From Xanthobacteraceae bacterium (GTDB lineage: Bacteria > Pseudomonadota > Alphaproteobacteria > Rhizobiales > Xanthobacteraceae): a stretch of DNA of 8,748 nucleotides. A model generated the notes under the pieces. The model was not told the origin of the DNA and searched no databases. It worked only from the letters and a program-made list of their open reading frames with translations. Shown piece by piece: positions 1 through 6,012 of this stretch (its first letter is position 1; the number at the start of each line of letters is the position of its first letter). A program made the position numbers and the translations under genes. The stretch lies in NCBI GenBank assembly GCA_030037185.1, contig JASHRR010001151.1, positions 1 to 8,748 of the forward strand, read 5' to 3'.

Positions 1-1112
1 GTGGCCCTGGACACGATGCCGCCGATGCGCACCTTGCCAACTAGCTTGGGATTGAACGGATCGGAGACGTCGTACTGTTGCAGATCACCGGTACCCCAGC
101 AGGCGACATACAGGAACTTGTCGTCCATCGACAGGTCGATGTCGGTGACGAGCGGCGGCACTGCTTTGAAGCCCTTGAGCAGCGGCGGAAGCTGATCCTC
201 GTCCGCCGGTTCAGCGGGAATCTCGATCACTTTCTTGACCGCCCACTTGTCGCCGTCCTTGTACCAGGTCCAGATCGAGGACGAGAGGTTGTCCAGGCTC
301 ACCACGCAATTGACGAAGCCGTAGGCCTTCGTCGGGTTGTGAGCCGGGCGCAACTCGAACACGAGCTGGTACTTGTCGCCGAAGTCGATGGTCTGCAGGT
401 GCTTCCTGTTGTGCAGGTCCCAGAAGTGCAGCCGCCGGCCGTACTTGGCACCGAGCAGCACCTCAGGCATCAACCCGTTCTCGAACGTGTCGGGTGTGCC
501 CCACTCGCTGGTAACCAGCGTGTCGTGGCCCAGGTGCCACCAGGCATCGTACGCGAAGTGCTGCGGCCCGCGGTCGATCTCCCACTGGCCGCGCACGTCG
601 AAGGTCTCGGCGTCCATCAGGAACAGGCCTCCCGGTCCCTTGCCCTCGCGGTTGCCGAGCGCGGCGACATAGATACCGTCCGGGCCGCAGTGCACCGTGT
701 GCGGGCGAGTGTAGCCCGCCTTGTCCGCGACCTCCGCCGGCTCGATTACTTTGACGATGCTGGGCTTCTTTGGATCGGGCTTGGTGTCGAGGATGTGGAT
801 GCGCGAGGAACGCAGACCCGGCACCACCAGATAGCGCCGCTCCATATGCGGATGGGGAGCATTGGGGCACAGACAGGACGAGCAGGCATTCCAGCCGAAG
901 TGATGCAGCTCGTCGCCGGCATTCGGCATCGCCGTGGTGCCGACGATCTTGGAGTAGGTCCCAGACTTGGGGTCGACGTCGACCACGGCGATCGCATCGG
1001 GCATCCTACGGTCAGGATCGAAGGCCGCGACGTAGGCCAGCGTCTCGGGCGCCGCCTTCATTGCCATGCGGGGTGAGGGATAGAAACTCGGGTCCGGTGT
1101 CCAACTGGCCAT
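1..1112 (-). CDS. Selenium-binding protein, SBP56/SELENBP1 family (methanethiol oxidase-like), 3' end cut off by window edge
   Basis: The frame is open from an ATG at 1110-1112 to the left edge, giving 370 codons of a protein that is usually about 460 residues, so roughly the last fifth is missing. Family marks seen in order are the HHFGWNACSSCLCP block (H70, H71, C77, C80, C82), the LVVPGLRSSRIHILD blade around 95-109, RPHTVHCGPDGIYVAALGN at 136-154, the WWHLGHDTLVTSEWG block at 191-205, KAYGFVNCVVSLDNLSSSIW at 262-281, and GDLQQYDVSDPFNPKLVG at 342-359. SBP56 proteins form a beta-propeller, and characterised members (human SELENBP1, bacterial MtoX) oxidise methanethiol to H2S, formaldehyde and H2O2. 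Whether this one has that activity is inference. No N-terminal signal peptide is visible, so it looks cytoplasmic, unlike periplasmic MtoX. The start is supported by an AGAGGAA ribosome site at 1119-1125, six bases upstream. Codon use is strongly GC-ending and looks fully functional. The assignment to the family is very secure; the substrate is not. Confidence 0.95.
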   Translation of the reverse strand, partial: MASWTPDPSFYPSPRMAMKAAPETLAYVAAFDPDRRMPDAIAVVDVDPKSGTYSKIVGTTAMPNAGDELHHFGWNACSSCLCPNAPHPHMERRYLVVPGLRSSRIHILDTKPDPKKPSIVKVIEPAEVADKAGYTRPHTVHCGPDGIYVAALGNREGKGPGGLFLMDAETFDVRGQWEIDRGPQHFAYDAWWHLGHDTLVTSEWGTPDTFENGLMPEVLLGAKYGRRLHFWDLHNRKHLQTIDFGDKYQLVFELRPAHNPTKAYGFVNCVVSLDNLSSSIWTWYKDGDKWAVKKVIEIPAEPADEDQLPPLLKGFKAVPPLVTDIDLSMDDKFLYVACWGTGDLQQYDVSDPFNPKLVGKVRIGGIVSRA

Positions 1113-1533
1113 GAGCCGTTCCTCTCGTTGCTGACCTTGCTTCGCTTCTGCTCAGGCGGCGGCGCATTCCCGGCAGGTCCTTGAGGAAGGTGCACGAGCC
1201 GGCCGTCCCCGGGCTTTCGCCCCCAGCAAAGCCGGTTTGCTTGGCGGGCAAGATAATCGCTGCGTTCGTTGCGGTATCGCCGCTCATGCAGCGGATGCTG
1301 GAAGACGCGGCATGATCTGCCAGCCGCGTGAGGAGGATGGGGGCCAGCCCCATGCCTTGCAAGCGGTCGGCGACATCAATCCCCTCGCACGCAGCATCGC
1401 CTGCATCGATAATGTATCGCGCGCTGCCGATCATGGCCGCGCTGCACGCGGCCACCAAGGCCACGTGGCCGATGTCATCGATGCCGCGATAGCGCTCGGC
1501 CATCGCTTCGGGCAATTCGCTGAGCCTCGTCAT
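1012..1533 (-). CDS. Doubtful open reading frame upstream of and overlapping the SBP56 start; unrecognised
   Basis: This frame runs from an ATG at 1531-1533 for 173 codons and stops about 100 bases inside the SBP56 gene, in a different frame. I do not recognise the product. The part before the overlap has a reasonable amino-acid mix, begins MTRLSELPEAMAERYRGIDD, and uses mostly GC-ending codons, which argues mildly for coding. Against it, there is no Shine-Dalgarno sequence before the ATG, the overlap is unusually long, and everything after about codon 140 is simply SBP56 DNA read out of frame. It could be a degraded gene whose original stop was lost, a short real gene, or chance in GC-rich DNA. 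An in-frame ATG at 1624-1626 would lengthen it but has no better support. Confidence 0.28.
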   Translation of the reverse strand: MTRLSELPEAMAERYRGIDDIGHVALVAACSAAMIGSARYIIDAGDAACEGIDVADRLQGMGLAPILLTRLADHAASSSIRCMSGDTATNAAIILPAKQTGFAGGESPGTAGSCTFLKDLPGMRRRLSRSEARSATRGTAHGQLDTGPEFLSLTPHGNEGGARDAGLRRGLRS

Positions 1534-2752
1534 CAACCAATAATAGCGCGTTTTGCGAGAAAGATCGCGCGCGAATCGTTGGCACCGTCTCGCGGTCAAG
1601 CCGTCAGTTTTCGTCCTATCGCGCAAACGAACGTTGGCCTCTACTTCCCAACTTGTCCGCTCCTGGCATGCGGATCCCGTCGGCGATTACGAGAGCGCAC
1701 GATATGTACTGCACGCTGTCGACGCAACCGGCTGCTTGTCAGACACGGCTGGCAGCGGGCCGCCGAGGCAACGGCACAGCGGGCGCCCGACGGCGATCCG
1801 ATCGCGGTACCTTAAGGATGGTGCGATGTCCCATTACCGGTACCACATCGTCACGCCCACGCCGAGGAGACAATCAAAACCGGCATTGAGGAGCCTCTGA
1901 TAAGCGATAGCCATCCGCGACAAAGGCTTCGTTGGAAACGGGTGGGTGGAGAACGCCGAATGGCCGTCACCGTTCGGCTCCGAAGGATTTCGATCGGGAA
2001 CGAGACCAGCTGCTCGGCTTGCTGGGGCTCGCACCGGAACGCGAAACGCCTGGGACCATTTTGTGGAGTCATCCGTCAAGTCCGCGATGCGCCGCGGTGT
2101 GGCTCTGGTTTGAGCCGTGCAGAATACACTTGCCGCCCTGCTTGCAACGAGCAATGACGAGCGCGCTCAGGGCTCTCAACGAACGGGTGGTCTGATGTCA
2201 CGATGACTGATCCATCGACAATCGCAATGGCGCCCGTGGGTACGACTGATCAGCATTCACAATGCAGGACCAAGTCAATATTTCCGGCAGTCCTTCGCCA
2301 CTCGGCTGCCTGTCGATCGGCGAATTGGCGCATTGCCTTGGATGCGAGGCTCGGCAAATCCCGAGCCGCCACAGCGTGTCTGAGTTCATTAACTGTTTGT
2401 TGTGCAATTGATCGACAATATGACGAGCGTCGGCGACCGTAAAGCTGCTGCCAGTCCTTATTTCCGGCACCCATACCCCATTGGAGTCTCGCCATGACCA
2501 CTTTTGGCTTGCTTCGTACGATTCGGTCGCGGGTTTAGCCGTGAGGCTTGGGAGCGCAGAGCAGCCGACAGGGATGCGGCCCCGGGGCAGGTCACTAGCG
2601 GCTGCGGACGATCGAAAGAACAGGGACTTCACGCGATGAAATCGTGCATCACGGAAAATCCCACATAACATCAGTTACGATCGCACGCTGCACTCGGGAA
2701 GCCCATGCCTCGCGACGACGTTGGCGGCCGCTCGGCAGTCGGGCAAACGCCC
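1534..2752. other. Gene-poor stretch with no supportable gene
   Basis: Both strands were read in all frames. Open frames here are mostly under 110 codons (one reaches 157), overlap each other on both strands, lack convincing ribosome sites, and give proteins with no family features I recognise. Two minus-strand frames around 2198-2671 and 2250-2501 have somewhat protein-like stretches (for example SSFTVADARHIVDQLHNK in the longer one), but they overlap each other in different frames and cannot both be real. The stretch directly precedes a decayed recombinase, so eroded coding sequence is a reasonable guess that cannot be shown from sequence alone. Confidence 0.5.
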
Positions 2753-3152
2753 GGTGATCGGCGCAAGATGGCCGCGCTCAAGGCCGGCGGCGTTGGTGTG
2801 GTCCGCAAAATTGAACTGCTTAAGTAGGTCGGCGCGCGAGTTGCTGGATCTTATCCACCGTATTGACAGCCGGCGTGTCATTCTGGTCGCTCGGCGATCC
2901 ACTTTGGGATACCGCTAGCGCTCAAGGCCGGTTGCTGTTGACCGTGATTGTAATTGCCGAGTTCGAGCGCTATTCGCGAGCGCACTAGGGAAAGCCGCAA
3001 GCGTGCCATGGCGAGCGGGGTCAAGTTGTGCCAAAGGCCAAGCTATCAATCCTCCAGCAGGAGGCAGCACCCAAATGCCGGGCTGAGGCGAACCGCTGGG
3101 CCGCGATAGGTAAGAGCTATGCGATCAGCGTCAGCTGATATCGAGGCTGTAA
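2753..3152 (+). pseudogene. Decayed Tn3-type serine resolvase (recombinase), frameshifted and missing its N-terminus
   Basis: Serine resolvases cut and rejoin DNA at a res site through an N-terminal catalytic serine, and bind it through a C-terminal helix-turn-helix. Here the protein can be read only by changing frame. DRRKMAALKAGGVGVV (frame from 2753) matches the segment before the V-x-K-L-D-R-L motif. KLNCLSRSARELLDLIHRI (from 2808) matches KLDRLARSARELLDLIHRI. FWSLGDPLWDTASAQGRLLL (from 2881), running into IAEFER, matches the SLGDPWADT...GRLMLT...AEFER core. ESRKRAMASGVKL (from 2990) is the linker, and PKLSILQQ...WAAIGKSYAISVS followed by I-S-R-L-stop (3138-3152) is the helix-turn-helix end. 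Frame changes lie near 2805, 2880, 2971-2987, 3040 and 3136, and a TAG stop is in frame at 2986-2988. The N-terminal part with the catalytic serine is not recognisable upstream. The gene is dead; the family assignment rests on the ordered match of several motifs. Confidence 0.85.
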
Positions 3153-3406
3153 TGAGCGCTATACGCAGGCACCGTTTGGAGCGGCTTGAAAGACTTCTTT
3201 TGAAAAAGTCGGAGCCTTGGAGGGATCCTTATGACTTGTGCATGTCGCTCCTTGCTGAACTCGACGCAGAGGCCGCCCGTCGTCCGTTTTCATGGATACC
3301 ACGGCCGGGCGTCGAGCTGTCGCCGGAAGGCGAGGAACGGTTTGCGCTTGAGCTTGGGAAAAGCGACGGCATTGCCGACCGGCTGAAAGCCGAGCGAGCC
3401 GCGTAG
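3152..3406 (+). CDS. Small hypothetical protein (84 aa), start overlapping the resolvase relic's stop
   Basis: The ATG at 3152-3154 shares its A with the TAA that ends the resolvase relic (TAATG), and a GAGG at 3143-3146 sits five bases upstream as a ribosome site. The 84-residue product is hydrophilic and charged, begins MSAIRRHRLERLERLLLKKS, and is probably mostly helical: a basic N-terminal helix, then EPWRDPYDLCMSLLAELDAEAA, a Trp/Pro turn, and an acidic to basic C-terminal helix. It has no membrane segment or signal peptide and no domain I recognise. An in-frame ATG at 3119 would lie inside the relic's reading frame and is less likely. The stop-start overlap suggests that it was once translationally coupled to the resolvase. 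Unlike the relic it has stayed open, which hints at function but is weak evidence over 84 codons. Confidence 0.5.
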   Translation: MSAIRRHRLERLERLLLKKSEPWRDPYDLCMSLLAELDAEAARRPFSWIPRPGVELSPEGEERFALELGKSDGIADRLKAERAA

Positions 3407-4568
3407 GAACGTCTGCCGAGGCGCCGCGTTAAGCTCTATTGGTTCAACGGCCGGGCTATAATTTCTGAGCGCGTGCCCGAACCGACCGGAGCCAGCGCGA
3501 GCTCTCCGCGCCCTTCCAGCCGCGATGATCTGGAAGTCGTGTCGTCGAGCGGTGGGACTGCGTCGCGCACGCCGGCACTCAGATCGAAGTCCGAGCAAGA
3601 TATCCTCGAGCCCGAACTCACGCGGATAGCGCGGCGGGCTCGCCTTTACCGATGGAGGCTGGCCGGTTACGCCCTGCACCGTGAGTCGGTCTGTCGCCAC
3701 CGGCGGTTTGATCGCAATGCCGCAGAGCGTGCATGCCCGCGGATTGCGCGTGAATCTGAATCGGCCTGCGGCAATCGCCAAATTCATCCGCTGTCTGACA
3801 TCCTGGCGGTTGGCATTCCCGATGTTGACAGCGGGAACCGCGAAATCCAATCGGCCAGATGCTTGCTGCCGAGAATGTTGGACCGTTGGCAACAATCAAA
3901 CTGAGGCCAGACGCCGGGCCTTGCCCCGCTTGCGACGTGTGCCCCGACGGGACCAGCACACCACGTCGGCTCCCAAAGGGCGAGGCAAAACGATCCCCCG
4001 GTCACGCTGGCGACCGTATGCGATCGGGTGAAGCGGTACAAGCGGAGGCCTGCGAGAAGCCGCCGGCTGATTGAAGCCGACGGCCAAACGGGACTGATTC
4101 TGTCGGCGGCTCGCTCTCAATCCAGCCTCACAGAGGGATCACTCTCACCACACGATGAGAGCCTATCGCCGAGCAAGCCGCCAAGTAACATCCCGTTCGT
4201 TGCGGTCCGCCATGACGGTGGCGTGTGGCACCGCGGACCTGACCGAACTCACGTGGGGAGAAATGAGTCAGGCTGTCGCCTGTCATACAAAAACGTGACG
4301 GGGCAGTAACTCCAGACATCACCCTAGGTAGATACCCGGAGTGCGACAAAAGCCGCCGATTTCTTCCCCAATGCCCATGCGCGGCACGCACAGGCCCAGT
4401 GGGGTTGCCGAGCCCTCACCTGTTGGGGAGAAGATATAGGAGGAAAAGCGGGCTGGGTTTAGAGGGATTCCACGCAACATAACCAAAGGTTCATCCTACC
4501 CGCTGGCGGCCAATGTTATTGTTGCAAGCGCGCGCGGTATTAACCTTCCACACAGGGCCGTGCGTGGC
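3407..4568. other. Gene-poor stretch with no supportable gene
   Basis: Overlapping open frames of 60-200 codons occur on both strands, including a 201-codon minus-strand frame at 3290-3895, but none has a good ribosome site, recognisable motifs or a consistent codon bias. The longest also runs antisense into the 3152-3406 gene. A perfect TATAAT lies at 3457-3462, but no -35 hexamer is found at normal spacing. A 6-bp stem (CTCTCA/TGAGAG) lies around 4142-4161. I see no insertion-sequence ends or transposase motifs here. Confidence 0.5.
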
Positions 4569-4602
4569 CCCGGCCCTTGGACTACTTCCCCCAAGGGCCG
4601 GG
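4569..4602. repeat. Perfect 12-bp inverted repeat with 10-bp spacer
   Basis: The arms are CCCGGCCCTTGG (4569-4580) and CCAAGGGCCGGG (4591-4602), separated by ACTACTTCCC. The stem is perfect and very GC-rich, so it would fold stably in RNA or single-stranded DNA. Neither side is followed by a run of T, so it does not look like a standard intrinsic terminator. It lies in a gene-poor region, which would suit a REP-like element, a transposon-end fragment or a terminator of an older gene. None of these can be chosen from one copy. Confidence 0.8.
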
Positions 4603-4610
4603 TGTCGTTG

Positions 4611-4624
4611 CAATTGATCAATTG
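4611..4624. repeat. 14-bp perfect palindrome CAATTGATCAATTG
   Basis: The sequence reads the same on both strands and starts eight bases after the 12-bp inverted repeat. It continues into a second partial copy, so that ATTGATC occurs twice in tandem (4613-4619 and 4621-4627). It is AT-rich next to a very GC-rich hairpin. It could be a regulator-binding site. It does not fit the FixK/FNR pattern TTGA-N6-TCAA, because the two half sites touch with no spacer. Confidence 0.7.
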
Positions 4625-4735
4625 ATCGGAGGCAACCTTGCGCCCAATCGAAAATATCCAATGCCCAAGCCGCTAATTCGGCCCGAGCGCCGCAAGCTCC
4701 CTCGAAGAGTGAAGCACGCAACCTAGACTGCTCGC

Positions 4736-5044
4736 ATGCATTGGTTACTTAGCTTTGTGCTCAGTAAGGAAGCCGCAGTGTTCTCAATTGCAGCTGTCGC
4801 CGCGAGTATTTTCGTAGTCGCATGGCGCCTATGGGGGCGGGACTGAGGCACTGACTGACGACTGCGACTTCTCACAGTGGCCGCAGTTCTCTTGTTGTCT
4901 ACAATTTCCCTGCTTGTGACTCGTGGGTCCGCAAGCCGGCGACCCTCACCTAACGACGGGCTCCGTCGCTCTGGTCTGGGTCGCCACCAAGACGGCAAAG
5001 GCCGATGCCGCTGGCGAATGCCCTGCCGGCCCATCGCCGCATGA
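4736..5044 (+). pseudogene. Possible remnant of a small membrane protein (two hydrophobic stretches in one frame, broken by stops)
   Basis: An ATG at 4736 opens a 36-codon frame ending in TGA at 4844-4846. It begins MHWLLSFVLSKEAAVFSIAA and continues with VAASIFVVAWRLWGRD, one clear membrane segment. In the same frame, after two stops (TGA at 4844 and 4856), comes RLRLLTVAAVLLLSTISLLV, a second hydrophobic stretch, which then runs through basic, unremarkable sequence to a TGA at 5042-5044. Two hydrophobic stretches staying in frame across stops suggest a decayed two-segment membrane protein. A free-standing 36-residue membrane peptide is also possible. No ribosome site precedes the ATG and I recognise no family. 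Chance is a real alternative. Confidence 0.2.
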
Positions 5045-5289
5045 CACCCCATCACCGCGATTCTCGATCGCACTTCTTCTAACCATCGATCACGACCGGA
5101 GGCGTCGGTCAGCAGTCGGGCTCCAGAGCCTCGAGACGCGAGCGGTCGGGCACATTGACGCCGGGAACGCTCGGAATGACAGCGTGAGTTCCGACTGCCG
5201 TTCGGATTGTTGTATGGACACACCACTCCAAAATGGCCCTACCGGGGTTTCGGTTAGACCATCAGGGGCAGAGGAAAAATGTTGGTGGC
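5045..5289. other. Non-coding gap, nothing recognised
   Basis: Overlapping open frames exist on both strands (a 136-codon plus-strand frame and a 167-codon minus-strand frame), but both give low-complexity Arg/Ser/Ala-rich products without motifs, ribosome sites or family features. This lies downstream of the two-component operon on the minus strand, so it would be its 3' flank. Confidence 0.4.
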
Positions 5290-5303
5290 TCGCCGCGCGG
5301 CGA
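5290..5303. repeat. 14-bp GC-only-core palindrome TCGCCGCGCGGCGA
   Basis: It is a perfect palindrome, about 40 bases past the response-regulator stop on the minus strand. As RNA it has no loop of its own, so it is more likely a protein-binding or chance site than a terminator hairpin. Short GC palindromes are common in GC-rich genomes. Confidence 0.5.
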
Positions 5304-5309
5304 CGCGCC

Positions 5310-5334
5310 AATAAACCTAAATCCGTGAGTTAGG
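5310..5334 (-). terminator. Weak candidate terminator after the response regulator
   Basis: Read on the minus strand, seven bases after the TAG stop, CCTAA and TTAGG (5330-5334 and 5316-5320) form a 5-bp stem with a 9-base loop, followed by TTTATT. The position is right for the end of the operon, but the stem is short and AT-rich, so the call is weak. Confidence 0.25.
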
Positions 5335-5340
5335 ATAAAA

Positions 5341-6012
5341 CTACCGACGCCTGTTGCCAGAACAACCCCAGCTATCAAAGTCCGAAAAGCAAGCAGAGGG
5401 CCGCTCCTCGAGCTTCATGGCAATGCGCACCAGCTCGGCAAGACTCTTTGCGTCCATGCGCTCCATCACCCAGGCGCGATGGTTTTCCACGGTCTTCGGA
5501 CTGATGTCGAGCTGCGAGGCGATTTGCTTGTTTGACATCCCGGCGGTAGCAAGCTCCATGACCTGACGTTGCCGCGCCGAGAGCGTATCGAAGCGCGATC
5601 GCAACATTTCGATTTCCGCCGCGTCCCTCGCCTGCTGCCGACCGAGCGTTACAGCACTTCGAACGCTGACAAGAAGGCGGCTCTCGTCGAACGGCTTTTC
5701 AATAAAGTCAAATGCGCCATTCTTGATCGCGGCAACCGCCATTTCTATGTCGCCAAGCCCGGTAATTAGAATGAGTGGGGCAATCGAACGTCTCTCTTTG
5801 AGGCGCTGCAGAAGGTCGAGTCCGGACATGCCCGGCATGCGGATGTCGGACACGATGCAGTCGGGTTGTGCGCCGCCATCGAGGCTGGCGAGAAGCGCTT
5901 CCGCCGACGCGAAGCATGAGGTCCCAACACGGTGGCGCGCGAAATAGAGTTGCAGGGAATCGAGTACCGCCGAATCGTCGTCGACCAGCCCGATGTGGAT
6001 CGATTCAGTCAT
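5341..6012 (-). CDS. Response regulator, FixJ/NarL type (receiver domain plus LuxR helix-turn-helix)
   Basis: This 223-residue protein is the output half of a two-component system. The receiver domain (about 5-120) has the acidic pocket D11-D13, the phosphoacceptor D56 in the motif SDIRMPGMSG, the switch threonine T84 in LILITGLGD, and K106 in IEKPFDE. After a short linker comes a LuxR-type DNA-binding domain (about 144-202) with LSARQRQVMELATAG, NKQIA and the recognition helix SPKTVENHR. Length and order match FixJ, NodW and related regulators, which dimerise on phosphorylation and activate transcription. The ATG at 6010-6012 overlaps the kinase stop by 8 bp (ATGACTGA), which implies translational coupling. 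There is no strong ribosome site of its own. The last 20 residues, from RPSACFSDFD, extend past the helix-turn-helix and end Arg-Arg-Arg. The frame stays open upstream to 6366, but that part is only the antisense-free shadow of the kinase. No target promoter can be named. Confidence 0.95.
   Translation of the reverse strand: MTESIHIGLVDDDSAVLDSLQLYFARHRVGTSCFASAEALLASLDGGAQPDCIVSDIRMPGMSGLDLLQRLKERRSIAPLILITGLGDIEMAVAAIKNGAFDFIEKPFDESRLLVSVRSAVTLGRQQARDAAEIEMLRSRFDTLSARQRQVMELATAGMSNKQIASQLDISPKTVENHRAWVMERMDAKSLAELVRIAMKLEERPSACFSDFDSWGCSGNRRR

Noticed and set aside
78..1076. Long plus-strand open frame of 332 codons (and a 135-codon minus-strand frame at 463-870)
   Set aside because: Both are out-of-frame shadows of the SBP56 gene, whose own minus-strand frame matches the family along its whole visible length.
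3457..3462. TATAAT as a promoter -10 element
   Set aside because: No -35-like hexamer lies 16-18 bases upstream and no gene follows.
3290..3895. Minus-strand open frame of 201 codons
   Set aside because: No ribosome site, no recognisable motif, mixed codon use, and it overlaps the better-supported small plus-strand gene.
4220..4245. Possible sigma-54 promoter starting at TGGCAC
   Set aside because: The required GC-containing TTGC element at the -12 spacing is missing; the same holds for the TGGCAC near 1569.
4611..4627. FixK/FNR-type box
   Set aside because: The half sites TTGA and TCAA are adjacent with no six-base spacer, so the pattern does not fit.
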